Notes: generated from the sequence alone by a model not told the origin. A DNA stretch of 64,000 nt from Neodiprion pinetum (GCF_021155775.2 NC_060232.1:39536089-39600088), one strand, 5' to 3'. Positions 20,489 through 34,846 are shown, numbered from the stretch's first letter. Made by a program: numbers and translations.

Positions 20489-20850
20489 AAGGGGTAATAC
20501 GTAGTCAGGATTTTTCGAAAATCGATTTTGTTTGATTTCATTTTCGGAATGTACATATATTCAAGTATATGCACAAAAAATTTCATGTCGATCCGACAAA
20601 TATTCTCGAAGTTATTCGCACATTTGCAAAGACGTCCCCCAAGTGGTTGAAAGTGCTTCTGAAACTTTGAACGCGTTTTTCTCGAAACTGCGTTTTCAAA
20701 GTCGGTGAGCAAGATTTATCGGAAACGGCTGAACCGATCAGTTTCAAATTTTTACACAAGCTTTGTGAATATGTTTCCCAGTCCTTGATCGAAGGTTTTT
20801 TTTCGCGGATAAATATTATATTTTCCATTTTATATACAAACTAAGGGGTA
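20489..20850 (+). repeat. Dispersed repeat, copy 1 (about 362 bp)
   Basis: The whole segment is closely matched by 53401-53756 in the same orientation. It starts AAGGGGTAA and ends CTAAGGGGTA, so a short TAAGGGGTA direct repeat brackets it. Shared blocks include GTCGATCCGACAAATATTCT, CTTTGAACGCGTTTTTCTC, CGGTGAGCAAGATTT and AGTCCTTGATCGAAGG. The 110-codon minus-strand ORFs inside are by-products. It has no terminal inverted repeats that I can see. Confidence 0.8.
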
Positions 20851-22338
20851 GATTTTTATGAGATATCATCGAGAAGATTAATTTCTTAAATACACCAAGT
20901 TAACTAAGGCTGCTCACCAGTCGCAGGTGCGCCAATTTCACCGTCGGAAGCCAGTAGCCAAGCCTGGGAAGGTGACGGTCCTCGGAGTATCCCAAGAGCC
21001 GCCTAGATCGCAGCCCCGGAAGTGGCTGATCTCCCGGAGCCGCAGGCATTAATAGTAAGATGGAACAGGCGCTCCGTTATTGGAGGCCAGGTCGACGCTG
21101 TCGTACCACTGAGTTATTTATACGTAAGAGTGTCTCTCTTCCTCGATGCCTGATTAGTAATCGCAAGAGTATAACATGCGCAAGAGAGCGTCGAAGCTGG
21201 AATCAGCGCTACGGGTCATGCCGCCAAAGATCTACATACTTGTGCGAGATAGATGCGCTGCGCTCAGGCGGAGGAGAGCGCATTCGATCTTGAAAACGTT
21301 TTCCTACACCGAGCCGATCATTATGCGAAAAGTCTTCCACCGCTGTTGCATAATGCCTTCAAAATAGAAAATCCGCTGAACTAAACTTCCCGAAAACATC
21401 CCATGCTCCTTGCCATTTTTCAAATAGATACGGAATCGTGACGAAAATGACCTACAAAGGTTGGCCAATGCCTCGTGCATCAGTGCACGCACACCGACAA
21501 ACATCATCGTCTATAAAGTGAGACCATTGATACGAGCTGTTATGAGCAAGGGCGAGAGGAGACGTGGATTGCAGTAGACTGCAGAGATGCACTCGAGCTG
21601 GGCCAACGGCGTTAGACTCGTTCGCGGCCACACGGGTCACGGTGATCAAATCGGCGCCATGAACTTGTCCGTTTTATACCGACTTGACCCCCGGCTTGCT
21701 AACGTGCCAAGAGGTCAATCCGCTCCAATTACTCTTCGATTTATTCACAGCGAAGCGTCCGCGCTCTTCGCAAACGTTTAAACACAAACCTGTCATGCAT
21801 TGGGACGACTGTTTGATTTAAAGACGAAATTTAAATGCGTTGTAACTAAGAGATAAACAAGTAGGTGCGATTAGTTGGACACGATCAGGTGTCATTAACA
21901 GAAAGCACGAAGAGAACGGTTGGCATCATGGTTATCACTTGTGCCGGCTGACGAGGTCAGAAGCACTTACAGGTACCCGTACAATCTTTGGTCCGAGAAG
22001 AAGACACGGCACTCATCGAGTGATTAGGTTGAGCTTTCAAACTACACGGTTCTTTCACAACGGTAGTATTTTTGAAAAAGGTGCCGAACTGACGATGGGT
22101 ATAACGTACACGTGTAAAATATCACGGTAAATAAATACGTAAGCGCTTATTTCTGTTAAGAGGAATCCGCGGCGAGAGACTAGTTCTCGGTATAAAGTGG
22201 GTCACGCCGTCGAAGTCCGGACTTGGGCTCGCTCATGCAGGACGCCTTCTTGCATACAGGAGGGTGTCGCAAGCTGCAGCAGCGGCAGCAGCAGTGACTA
22301 AGAGCCTCCATTTTTCCACGCGAAACTAGTTGGCCCGC

Positions 22339-22363
22339 CATGCAATGCAATGCAATGCAATGC
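22339..22363 (+). repeat. (TGCAA)n pentanucleotide repeat
   Basis: Four to five copies of a pentamer of the ATGCA type, followed by CCATGGCAT. A related (ATGCG)n tract lies at 32977-33004. Confidence 0.7.
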
Positions 22364-23526
22364 CATGGCATAGGTGAGATAGGTAAGACACGTGGCTGAG
22401 TGTATGGGTAGCGGAGGTTGAATTGTCTTTCGATTCTCAGCCAGCCACACGACCGGCTTACCGGTATATTGCAACGAGACACCCACACCTTGATTAGATA
22501 CCACTCTCGGCGCAACGCATGGATGTTGCCACTATCATCCAAGCTCGCAATCGCTGCGTAGGTACTCGATAAGTAGTCCTCATAGTTGTCGAACACTCAA
22601 AGTCCTGGATTCAGTCTTTACTTCTCATATACAAAAAGGGTACCTAAATATACATGTGGAGCTCGATATTACTTCCAGCTTCGGACCGAAGGGATCAACA
22701 ACAGCATCAGTTATGGAAATGAGAAACGACAGCGAAATTCGAACTGTTGACACACAATCTTCTGGCAAACTGACTTTGGAAAGTTCATGCAGCCTTTGAG
22801 AATCATCGAAATTGGTGTTTGAGCATGTCGATTCTTGGATAGTCTTCTCTTTGCTTCTTCTTTTCCTGTTTCTATCGATTTTTAAAATTTCAGGCATTGG
22901 ACTATCGCTATTACCGCGACGTTTGTGAATTTCTGACTTTACTCTGAGGTGGAGAAAGTACTATTACTCACACCATTTACACGGTCAAGTTTTTACTCCT
23001 GTCCTTTACTTAGCGCCATATGATTGTTGATATATTGGTTGAAGATTCTTCAGACTTGTAATATTATTTGATACAGTATTAGTAATATAATTTTGTCCAA
23101 TTTCGATTTTGAAAATACTCGTTCGAGCCTACGTGACCGTTCTGAAATTAGTGCCACCATCACTGATGAGCATTAGTAAATACAAACACAGCTTACAAAC
23201 GTGATAAATCAGTAACTGAAATCTTTAATTTTTACGTACCTAATTATTTATTTTTACCTCACTATGAATCTGTCAATGTATCTTACCTTCACCCATCCGC
23301 TACAAGATTGTTTTAACGCTTATTTGTTTCCTTCATTATGGCCAAATATATGATACGTGTGTATAGCATGGGGTAAGAACAGAAGAAGAGAAACTAGGCA
23401 GCAAAAATGAATAACAAGAACATTAAGCAGAAGTACGAGTGGTACGTACCCAACTGGTGGACGAGGCGCGAGGAAATCTTTTAATTGCCCAATTTGAATT
23501 TCAAACGGAGTCGAGAGTGGTGCGCC

Positions 23527-23567
23527 GCATCGCAACGCGTCGCATCGCGTCGCATCGCATCGCGTCG
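23527..23567 (+). repeat. (CGCAT/CGCGT)n pentanucleotide repeat
   Basis: About eight pentamers alternating CGCAT, CGCGT and CGCAA, in a locally GC-rich stretch. Confidence 0.65.
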
Positions 23568-24485
23568 TGCAGCCGCCACCGCCGCCGCACCGTCTCAGGG
23601 TCAATCGAATTCTTCAGTTTTACCACTTCCGATGATTCACCGTCGTGTCTTTTCTAAGATCTTAATGTCGACGACCCGATGCCCATGCCTTTACGCGTTT
23701 ACCTCGTGATTCTCGACCAACTTTGTCCTCGGCTGACTGCAGTCGCATGCCGTTCGGATCGGATGGCGCCACGTTAATGAAGAGGTCATTAACGAGGCTA
23801 GGATGAAAACTGACCAGTTTACCAAAATTCGTCACAGTTTCATCACGCGAGAACACCGATACCGGTCTTGTTTTCTCGTTGAGTATCAAATGAGAGCTGC
23901 ACGAAGATCCGAGGTGGAAAGATGGCGCTGGAATCGCAAGCTGAGCTGCGCAATCAGCCCGTTTCGCGCCATCTGCACATACTCGTTCATTTTTATACAC
24001 CATAACCGATAACGTACAAGCTCCTGCACTTTCGCAAGGCGCGGTGCGTTTTGCGTTGCACAATGCACTCGCCGAGCTGAGAAGTGACCCACGTGGGTCC
24101 GGGTCGCGGAGACTGCAGTATAAACCCATATGCGAACGGAGGTACTGATTGTGACTCGGCGACGACGAAGACTTATAATGCGACATAGCTTATACCCGCT
24201 GTACCAATCGTGCATTCATCCCTGTATTTTTAGGCGAACGTCAAGCGCGCCAGATTTCGAGAGTAAAGGGAAAAGAAATAAGCCCCGTGCGATTCGTCAT
24301 ATTTTTTTTCAACCCGTCTGAGCGAAATGGGAATATATGAAGCCGGCAGAGTGTTTATTTCTTGCGAACTTTCAATGAAGTCTGCACGCAGAGGGCAACA
24401 GAGCTTTTCCGAGAATTTTTTCTTGCGAAGCTCTAGCTTGAAATTTTATTATGTGATGTCTGGGACTTGAAACTATGTGCAATTA

Positions 24486-24492
<7 letters not shown>

Positions 24493-24524
<32 letters not shown>
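24493..24524 (+). repeat. (AT)n microsatellite
   Basis: Sixteen or so uninterrupted AT dinucleotides, preceded by a shorter ATAT run. Confidence 0.9.
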
Positions 24525-24527
<3 letters not shown>

Positions 24528-27500
24528 CAGTACGATTCAGTCACAAGGTCCTGAGTGAAAAGACGAACGGGCGAGTCGCCAAGGTGTTGATAGCGGAAAA
24601 TACCTAGACAGGTGTAAGACAGGTTGAAAAGCCCCGGTATGACATCTAGATTTTACGAATCTCGTGTCAAATTCGTTTCCCGGGTAAGAATTCATGCATC
24701 TCTGACCGAGGCAGCAGCCCGCAAATGAACAAAATTTTTCACCATTCGGTATCAGTAAAAAGTAAATGAATCATCAGTCCCTGACTTTATACTTGGAAAC
24801 AAACATGGAGTCACGGCGTCACTTTCCTGGATCCTTTTTCTTATGTACCCAGGTTCCGGAACGTTCTATCAAGAGTCTAACCAGCTATTGCAGCAGTTTA
24901 TACTGTTATTTCTTCTTATTAACCACTAGTAGTGTCACCTTTGAATGACGTGGAAAATCGCAAGCCTGCACGGGAACTGCTAACTATTCTGCGAATTGCT
25001 TACCGATTTCAAGAGCGATTTCACTTTCCATTTCATCGGCATCCAAGTCATGGAATAATTTTAATCAAGTTCAAACACGAGATTCTTCACAACGTCACTG
25101 ATCGACAAACCGACGCAATGCCGAAACGGCTCTAGATTGGTGGGAGCTTTCCAAAAACTTTCTGTTATAATTACGATTTTTCCATCACGTGTAAATATTA
25201 TCAACACGCGTCATTTTGCAAAATTTGAACAGGAAAATACATTAGCCTTGATTCGTTTTGCAGGACAGTCGTTAAAAATTGCCGGAAAATAAAATTAAAA
25301 CGAACATACCGAATAAAGAAAACGTCTTCAGGATGGAAGGTAGAGAGAGAAATAAAGAGGCAAATAAGATTCAGCCGTTGCACCAGCATCAGCACATGAT
25401 ACGAAAACGAATATACACGCTGCCTGTAAGTACATACGTATATGGTGTATGGTATATACATATAGCGTGGTATGTATATACCGAAAGTGAGAAAAGCAAT
25501 CGTTCCCGTTATTTTTAGGGATCTAAGGACGTTCACTTTCGGGTTTTTGGCGCAACGACAAATTTCTCGCGGAGTGCGCTGCAGCGGGCTGCATCGGTCG
25601 GTATACATAGGTATACATACACGTTACACACGTGCAGTCTGCACATAGGAGCATGTGTGCGTTTCTATATAATACATGGTATAAGCGATCCTTTTTAAAA
25701 ATATACGCGTGCCTGAGAGACGGGACAAGGTGATGGGCGAGAGAGATGCGCTTTGATGAATTATCCCGTGCACCCCGCCTCGCCATCGCATCGCCTGCAC
25801 GTCACCTTCGTCAGACGCAAGCGCGGTTAATTCAAACTGACGCGAAATCCAAGTGATTTACGCTGCCGGGCCGCGGGCTGCTTTTCAACAAACGAACCTC
25901 TTCTGACTTTCTCCCCGGTAATTATAATAGCGTTACACGGATGAAGGAAAAGAGAATCGAAAATGGCGACATTGACGACAATAATAACAATCACATTTGT
26001 CATACGACGATGATAGTGAATTACAAATTTTCAAACCCTCTGCGTTATCCGCTGATCAGGTTCTTGTCAATGCTACTTTTTCCATATAATTCTGTACCGA
26101 CAGTCGTGAATTTTTTCACAACACTGAACTGGAACTTTACAGATGTTCTTGCGTCAAATTGTGCAACGCGACCACATGTATGTCATATACGTCGTACAGT
26201 GAAATGTTTTCTAGTCGAACTAAACGCTTTACAATGTTGCCCAAGAAACTCGATCATTCGAGTAAGGCGAATGCGAGTTTTATCGCGAATGAAATTTAGC
26301 CTGCAAGCAAACATGGTGACAAGAAACGTGGATGTGAAACATCTTTCAAATTGAAATAGTAGGAATCCCATCCAGTGTGGCCAATTCCAACGTGCACATT
26401 TCTATTTTTAAATCATTCAATCTCTCAATCTTCTAGCATGTGTGAAACTTATAATCAGAGCCCCGACTAAGTTTGGTATCACAAGTTTGCGATAGTAGTT
26501 TTATCGTGCTAGTTAATTAGGCAACATAGGTTCGTTACTTGTTTCCGTCTGCAAAAAGATCGCAATGCTTCGTTCTGCAAATTTCAGTACCATTCGAGAA
26601 GTTTTAAGCCCCGGCTTAGGTATATGACGAAAATACGAGGTTAACTTACGTATATTAACTTATGATCGATTTTTATATCGATCGGTAAAATAAAATTCTC
26701 GTTTGAAATAAATAAATAATATAAAATAAAACAGTTGGTCCTCGAAACGTGTAAAAAAATTTCTAAACGAAAAGAAAAACATCGCATAAGAAACTCAGCG
26801 TGGTATTACGCGTTGATATATTTTACACGATCGGACGAACCAGTTTTGCGATAAGTATTATCGATCGTTGAGTCAAATCTGTTGCTATATGCGTACTATT
26901 ATAACCGGTGCACGCGTATTTAGAACGACAAGAAAACGTCCCAGAGTGAAAACCGGTTTGCATTATATAGACGCAAGTACATACATCTTGCATGTGTGCG
27001 CATACAGCTGCAGCCTGCAGTTATGCACAAGTCGTAGCAAGAGCTGCTCCCCCGCATGATAGGTATACCTGGACAATGCGCGTATTGTAATATCGGGAAA
27101 TAATCCTGATTGTATAAATTTCATCGAGTATGTGTAACGATCGCTGACTACGATGTCATTGGATACCAGTCGTACAGATACTAGAAGAAAAAGCCTCGAT
27201 TTCTCGTTGTCGAAAGTTATGTTTCTTCGAAGTGCTGTACGAATATAACGAGGGATGATAAAAATGGTAAGGGAATAGAGAAAATTCGGCGGAAAATATA
27301 AACGGAATTGAAAGATGGGGAAGACGAGGATTGCTGATCGCAAGCCGCAAAAAAACGCTGCATCCGATGATAACGAGGAATATGAAAATATCGATCCGAG
27401 AGGCGGATAGGTCGTGGCGTCGGAAAGCGAGCCGAAGGAGAGAACGAATTAATTAAGGTACGCAAAAAGAATGGCAAAATTTGTGAAAATATGAGGTTGC

Positions 27501-30230
27501 GAATAAAAAATCTGAAACAAAATTGACGCGTATAGAGGAGGAAAAAAGTATCGGTTACACCCGTTAATTGCCCCTTCGGTACGTAAGAATCAACTCTTCT
27601 CGTAGCGGCGAGGAGAGCAGCTCTGCCGAGACATTAATTAAGCGAACCGTGACTGCATGCTAATCGCGAGGCAAGAGAGCGAGCGATGAAAACACTACAG
27701 AGCCGAGAGGCTGACGCGGCAAACGGGGCGCGGAGGACGGCACACTTGTATTTCGGGTCAATATTCTTTAATCGGTGTTTCCAACGCGACCCTCGGGCGA
27801 GTCGGGATCGAGCTGCGGCAGCGCCGCTTCATCTCCGACTTCGGTGCGATTTCTGCGCCGGCGAACGGCTTCTCGATCGGCCTGCCTTACCATCCGTCGG
27901 TAATGCAGGGCGACGGACTCCCCCTAACTTTTCGCGCTACCTGCGTACGGGACTGCGGATGATTCTAGAGCACCGATGGCCGGAAGTTACGCAGGTTTTA
28001 TTGAATACCGAGAGGTAATGTAACGCTTGGTGGGTTGTCAGTGGGGAACGCTTGAACCTCTAACTTCCCGGTGTTGCGTTTCATTGCGCAAATAATGAGA
28101 GAGATCGAAAGTGTCATTTTTGTAAATCACTTGGAGAAGCAATCAGCGTTTAATCAATCGACAATTATGTACCAGTATATAAACATGCAGATAAAATGGA
28201 TCAGCTGGGGCATCGGTTGTTCCCTCTCTCTCTCTCTCTCGATGACAAATTTTTAATATGTACACAGATTATTCGGGTCATATTCGATGCAGCAATAAAA
28301 CGTGTAATCTGCACGCGCACGGTGATAAAAATTAATAAATGTCAAATATCATATTAGTAACTGTAAGTTGTAGATTTCGGTTGAGATTAAAGTTGCTATT
28401 TTTTTTTTTTTCTTCTGATGCAGCGTGTTAAATAAATTCATCTAAAGTTACTGAAAACTGTTTCTTTTCATTTCCTGCACTTCATAGTGCCTTCCATTTT
28501 CCCTAGACTTGAGATAATGGCATTTCCCACGACTTTACTGACCTGAACCGTCACATTTCGATAACTTTTATTGCTCGACATATTTTTGACCAGACTGTCC
28601 ACGACCTCTGCATCCTTGACCGTGCGATTTTTTTTTCTTTTTTTTCACTGCTATGAACGATAATGCAAGCGTTGATTGAGTGCAGTTAAAAAGATAAAAA
28701 GTAAAAAAATACAACTTCCATGAAGGCGATAATATTATAAGAGACGAGAGATTAGAGGACGTAGAAGGAAAAAGATAGGGAGAGACGAGGAGAGTGAGCG
28801 AATTATCAGATCCCGTAATGGGAGCTGATAAGGCGAATTTCCCTAATGAAAAATATGTTTTGACTGAAGATTGCAGCAGCTGGAGAAGGAGTGATTCAGG
28901 TCGAAATGGATAGACGTCTGCCCCACAGGAATCATTGAGGCATTATCGCGCAGCCGATCTAATCGTTCCTGATAGTGTCGGGCGGTGTAAGCGATTTTTA
29001 TTTATAACGACCGGATCGGAATCCGACATTTATTTTTCTACTCTTCGTTTTATTTCCAGTCAATTAAACTTTATTTACGTGTATGCATACAAGTATTTGT
29101 TCCGCGGCTCAATTGCCGCTGCAGCTTCGCCAAGTCGAAACTTCCACTCTCTTCTCTCCGATAACATTCATCCAAATATCTACCCTGAACTAGATCCTGC
29201 TGTACGATCGCGGCGCATAGATCAATCGACTATATTCACGTCGCACTTGCACACGTCCTTTTAATCTCTGAACCATGCAGCGAGAGCCAGCGCCACTGCA
29301 CTTCTTTATTTCCGATCTATTATTACCGCTTCAGCCTTGTTAGCCCCTATCTAGAGCCTCGACTCCGCACTGAATCCATTATCTTGTCGCTAGTAAATTA
29401 ATAAATTTCATTTAAGGTGCTGCGCATCTTGAACTGCCTCTTTGAACCCACGCAGCTTGGGCGATTCGGTGCAATCTCTACGACACATCGTCGTTTGCGT
29501 TTAATGCGTAACGTAGACGACCATCGAATCTATTTTTTGTTCGATCTAAGGAAAAAGCAAAAAAAAAAAAAAATCTGGAAATTAGTTTCATAACAATAGT
29601 CTCTTAGCGTTTCCATTAAAGTATACTGAAACATTCAGTCCCAGTAAAATCACCAACTAAATGGAAAAATTATTGAACACATTGAACTCGATATTCTAAT
29701 TGATAAAAAAAAAATGAGATGCCATGTTTAAATTCTAAGATTGTATGAATTTGTCCGGTGAAAGAGAATGCATCGGAATTATAATACCTAAATACATTTT
29801 CATTTTTTATTTCTATTTCGATTCCTGTTAGGCGGGTATCCAGGACATGGATCACGAGCGTAGGCGAGAAAAACGAAAAATTTATCACGTACGTGTGAGT
29901 CGCAAGACCAAACAGCGGATGGAAAAAACGTGCGTATGAGATTATTAGTTAGAGAAATTAGTCAGTCATCGGCACGACGATTGCGCGGTAGCGCGATTAT
30001 TATATATGTGTATAATAATCGTACGGTATGTATGTACATAATACATGTAACAAGTAGGGAGTGCAGCGTACGCCGCTAGAATAATCTTACGCAATTTTCG
30101 GCGACGCTAAAGAAGCCGTAAAGTTATAGAACTAAAGTTTACAGCGCGTTACGGCCGAGCGACGATAAATTATTACCGGTTTCCGCAGCTCGCTGCGTCA
30201 CCTAAACGCTGCATGCCCATTCCTATAAGG

Positions 30231-30266
30231 CACACACACACACACACACACGCACGCACGCACACA
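30231..30266 (+). repeat. (CA)n microsatellite
   Basis: A run of CA dinucleotides grading into CGCA units. Confidence 0.85.
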
Positions 30267-31514
30267 GAGGGAAAGACAGACGTTATTTCTAGGTCCCAGA
30301 TACGTGCGAATGTATGTGTAAGATAACCGACCGCCGGTCAACTTCTGGAAATCGAAACGATCCGACAGATCAAGGAGGAACGAAATTCGATCCTTCTTGT
30401 AAACGGTTTTGGTTTATACACAGGCCTTGTCGAATTTTTTATTTTTTTTATTTTTTTATTTTTCAAACTTTTTCGTCGTCTCTTCCGTAGTTATAACCGA
30501 TTGTTAATTCGCGAAACTCTAAACTGCTGTCGTAACGAAAATATTTTGCAGTCTACCTACTTTTATGCACATCCCGAATTTATTTCAATTCATTGCTGTA
30601 TCTCGATTGAATAAGCAGAAATCGGGACGGTTAAAAATATCTCAGGGTAACAATCCGGTCAAAACAATGTTCAAACTGATGTATTACGAAATGAAGACTG
30701 AACAAGTGCAGCCGAGGTTGATGAAGTTGAATTTGGTCAAAACAACGACTCGTCGGCATACAGGAACAAAAAATAAACCAACCGATTTGCATTGAAAACG
30801 TGCAGTTATCGACTAATTTTGAGAAGTCGTAGAATTCTATCTAGTTTTAATAAAAAGAAAACTGTATGCGAATATTGTATGCGAATACATGATCTACAAT
30901 TCAGCTGAACCTAAATTATGAACACGCTCCTTAACTATAATAACTGAAATAACCTAATTTATTATTTCAGAACATATTCACGTGTAAAAGATCCACGTCA
31001 GTACAATTCATATACGATCAATTAGATGAGCTTATTATTCACTAAAATTGACCGATTCATGCGACTTTGACTGTTAAAAAGTTCAGATTACTAATTGCTG
31101 AACTAATTTTACCAAGATTCATGATTATCGATTTTCCTCCGTACGAAAAGGATAGTTTTTTGATAAAACTTAGCTCAGTAACCGAGTCTGAACCTCTATT
31201 TGCCAACTGTTGGTTTTGACACTTTTTGATCGAACTGTACACACTACACCCGATAGATCCTTAACTCTACGTCACGGGTGTCGAACTTTTCCGACTATAG
31301 ACGATAAGTTGGTAAATTTCTTTAGCATCAGCCGAACGAAATATATAAGAACGAGAAGTAGACAAAAAGAGACAAAAAAAAAAGCAACGAACATGCCTGC
31401 AGACGAAGGCCAAAGAACCTTTCAGGGTGTGTAAGGCGTTTGACCGATAAGCCGATAACGAGAGAGAATCCCAATCTGCAGCCGGTTGCTCGGCTGCCCG
31501 AAAATTCGAGGCGC

Positions 31515-31550
31515 AAAAAAAAAAAGAAAAAAAAGAAAAAAAAAAAAGAA
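31515..31550 (+). repeat. Poly-A/AAAG tract
   Basis: An A-rich run interrupted by single G residues. Confidence 0.85.
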
Positions 31551-31860
31551 ATGGTTGCGGGGAGAGTTTGCTTCTTCCTCCACTCTGAGACAACGATAAC
31601 GCGTTTTCTGCGGCGTTATATGCCGCCTGTTGTACACAACTGACTGTGAATGAAACGGCTTTCCGAACTGAACTGTAACACACAAAGTGCAAAGTATCTG
31701 CACCGCCGATATTCTCGGGGTTATACTTAAATTCTACAGGGACAATTTATTTTTTTCACGAGTAAAACGATGTAATAGGTGCACATTAGACAGCCACCTG
31801 GGAAATTTCAGCTCCCACAGCGAGGCTCTCTGCGGTTTATCTCTTCTACGCCATTGCAGT

Positions 31861-31886
31861 ATTATTATTATTATTGTTATTATTAT
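31861..31886 (+). repeat. (ATT)n microsatellite
   Basis: About eight ATT triplets with one interruption. Confidence 0.8.
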
Positions 31887-32129
31887 ATCGCATTCATGAA
31901 AGTTCAACCAACGAACCGTTGAGCTTGTCTCAAGATTCAAGATATAATAATAACGCTTATTTATATCAGACGCGCATCAAGATTCGTCGAGTTTTCTGAA
32001 ACTTCTATTCCAGCACGTTGATTTTTTCGCTCTTTTTTGATACTCGGTGAACAACACAAAAATTAATTTTATGTTCTATAATATAAATCACGTAATGATA
32101 TGACATTTTTTTTACTTTTCTTTATCTTA

Positions 32130-32265
32130 CCCCGTTTCATCGTCCTTCTCCTGTTCCACATTTCCGTCGTATTCGATCGTTCCCCTCGTGTTCCACATTC
32201 CCGTCCTATTCCGACGTTACTCTCCTGTTCCACGTTCCTCTGCTATTCCATCGTTCCTACCTGTC
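32130..32265 (+). repeat. 37-bp minisatellite family, locus A
   Basis: There are about four degenerate units of the form TTCCATCGTTCC, then CTCCTGTTCC, then a CACATTCC-type block. The same family recurs at 53284-53394 (opposite strand) and 58525-58775 (same strand). Confidence 0.7.
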
Positions 32266-32434
32266 CGCGAAGACTTGAACTGCAATATAATTACAGATAC
32301 ACACATACAGTATAAAGTATACGACAAGTCAGAGCAAGCTTAAGACAAAATTCACCAACACATCTGCCCGCAACTTACCGACCTCACTCTACGACGCGGG
32401 ACCAGCAAAGTGAGGAATCGGTTCTCCGTCTCAC

Positions 32435-32440
<6 letters not shown>

Positions 32441-32466
<26 letters not shown>
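32441..32466 (+). repeat. (CT)n microsatellite
   Basis: Thirteen uninterrupted CT dinucleotides. Confidence 0.85.
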
Positions 32467-32479
32467 ATTCTTTTTTTTA

Positions 32480-33060
32480 CCAAGAACCACGACTAATACG
32501 GGTTGCAGAGGAACCGAGGACCCGGGATCTTAGACTAATGCAAGCCGAGGCAGTGCAGGTATACGTCGGGGCGAGGAATAAAAATGGCCGAAGTCCGATT
32601 CTCCGTTCGCACGGATCTGCCGATCGAGAAGCCACGGTTGCGCATCGAAAGCCTGGAAATCCGTCATCGTTCAAGGCCCTCCCCCCCGAAATAGGGGGGG
32701 AATTGATTCGGTCCGTTATCGCTGATCGATTCCGACTGAATTCGAAGGGCGGAAAACGCACGGCGATAAACAGCCCGAAAGTGGAGTTGCGACCCCGTGA
32801 CTCTACGGTCAGGTAATATAATACCGACAGCCCCTGAGGCGCGCTGCAGGGATCGGTTCGGAAGGGGCAAGAGCGGTGGTCTCTGGGTCTCGTCGACCGT
32901 CTGGTGGGCGGCCGCCGAGCTGGGGAGATCGCTGCCCCCCGCCAAGGACACCCGCAGTTCCAGGGAACGAAGACGCGACGATGCGATGCGATGCGATGCG
33001 ATGCTCCAGAAGTTTCCCGGTGCCTGCGGATCGATCCCCGAATGTTGATCCTAGCTTCAA
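32480..33060. other. GC-rich island with a C7/G7 hairpin and (ATGCG)n
   Basis: Overlapping GC-driven ORFs occur on both strands. A TCCCCCCC-GAAATA-GGGGGGGA perfect hairpin (8-bp stem, 6-base loop) lies at 32680-32701. A run of ATGCG pentamers occupies 32977-33004. No protein is recognised. Confidence 0.35.
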
Positions 33061-33899
33061 CCTGTACTCTAACCCAGACGATGCTTAGACTCGTTCAGAA
33101 TCTTTTCAGACTCCGTGGTTTTTATCTCCCATTTTACATGGCGGAGTCAATTTTTTATTAGCAACCCCCGAGATGTGTAAAGACTTTTTTTGTGTGGTGA
33201 AAAAGCGTGTTGAAGTTGGTAATGTTATTAGAACGGTGATTGTTGAGGAAATAACCATGTTGAAATTACAGTTCCTTCGAAGTAATTATAAAGTAGATAA
33301 AATGTAAATTTTGTATCCCAATCTTTCGTTAGGGTAACGTTACTAATTTCTCTTCTGGCAAACCGCGAATCGAACCCCTTGACTACCAGTCAAACCGGCG
33401 AAACGAATTACAGCAGACAGTTTGGGAAACGGGGATAATTCGTTCGGTATTCGAATTTACACAATCAAGTTGCGAACGAGCCAAATACGTAACACCGCGT
33501 ACTGTTTGACGTAAATTGATTTACCAAGTTTTCTCAAACCGTACACTCGTCGTTTCGCACGGAGAGGGTTAAGCTATTTTTAACCGATCCGATGATGGAT
33601 GCCGGGATACGTTTAAAGCGATCTCGCGGGGGCGTTGCGACGCCAATGAGAAATCGTACAAGTGACTACGTAGCTACCTATAATAATGATCGCAAAGCTT
33701 ATTTTGAAATGAAAATATTTACCGATATCGAGACTATTTTTCCAACCTCTTTCCTACCGGCTGTTTACAGCTGTTCGATGCGTCGAAGAGTTTCGCAAAC
33801 CTCCAACGTTTCTCCGTCTCTCTTGCCAAGCTTGCACTTCTTGTACGTTTCTGGATACCATTTTTTCCTGCCATTTTTAATTTAATTCTTTCGTTTTTT

Positions 33900-34440
33900 G
33901 CCCCGAAGAAGAAGAGGGACGCGCCGCAGCGCGCCTGGCAGTGATTGAGTCTCGGTACGTGCGGCAAGGGGAAAATATTCTCGCAGATTGGAGTGCATCG
34001 TCGCAACGAGCGAGGCCGCGCTCGTGCAGCCTGGCTGGAAAAGTTCTTATATCGCGTATACGAAAATAGAGAGAGCCGCGGTACTGCACTCGGGGAGAAT
34101 TTTGGCAACGGGATCGGGCCACACGCGCGGCCTTCAAAGCGGATTTTTCCCTCCTCGGCGAGGCTCGCGTTATGGCGACGGTGGCAACGAAACGCGGGGA
34201 TCTTGGTGCGAATAAACGGTTCGAAGGAGTCGCTGATGAATTGATGGGGCAACGCAAGCCGCCAACTTCGTGCCGAGCTTGCGCTCCGGGCCCGGGCCCC
34301 TTGGAATCAAAGAAGAAGGCTGACGGCCGGAAGTTGCGGTATCGCCGAGTCCTACTCGCCTCGATTTCGTACGCAGCGTATGAACCACCGGTCGGCACAC
34401 ATCCATTTCACTCCTGGAAGGACATCGCCGCGTGACGCTG
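33900..34440. other. GC-rich island
   Basis: Open frames of 75-173 codons overlap on both strands in the same DNA. None has recognisable domains and I see no clean splice boundaries. It may be regulatory DNA or an untranslated exon. Confidence 0.25.
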
Positions 34441-34817
34441 ACGCACGGCTACATCACGTTCGATGCGAATGACTTCGTTTCTCGTAATCTTTATTAGCGG
34501 CTACGTTTCTGCCATATTATGACGACACTGCGCGCGGATGAGGTATTCGACGGGAAATAAGACACAGATAATGAAGTCCTGTAGTATTATTCATGCTACC
34601 GTACGCGAAAAACTATACATAAGGAAAATTTTGCTAGTTCTTCGAAACCGTGTATAACGATGATGAATAGATCATTGTAGAGTCGTTTTATTTTTCAGAA
34701 CTTGTCATTTTTCCGTTGATTCTGTTTCACGGAAACATCGTCAACTGCTCAGACAACCAGGATTGAAATCCGCGCAACCTGAAACGAAGGTAGGTAATTT
34801 CGGACTCTGTTTTACCT

Positions 34818-34846
34818 CCTGTTTTACCCGGGTACGGTAAAACAGG
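34818..34846. repeat. Perfect 11-bp hairpin
   Basis: CCTGTTTTACC (34818-34828) is the exact reverse complement of GGTAAAACAGG (34836-34846), with a 7-base CGGGTAC loop. It could be a small palindrome or a paired binding site. Confidence 0.7.

Larger units (their letters stand above)
20851..32129. other. Gene desert, 20.9-32.1 kb
   Basis: Only short overlapping ORFs without domain content are present. The stretch holds simple repeats (22339, 23527, 24493, 30231, 31515 and 31861) and scattered GC-rich patches, for example near 23.9 kb and 27.7-28.0 kb. I see no gene, tRNA or other RNA that I can support. Confidence 0.35.

Noticed and set aside
33362..33405. GGTTCGATTC on the minus strand as a tRNA
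   Set aside because: The flanking bases do not form a five-pair T stem or an acceptor stem.
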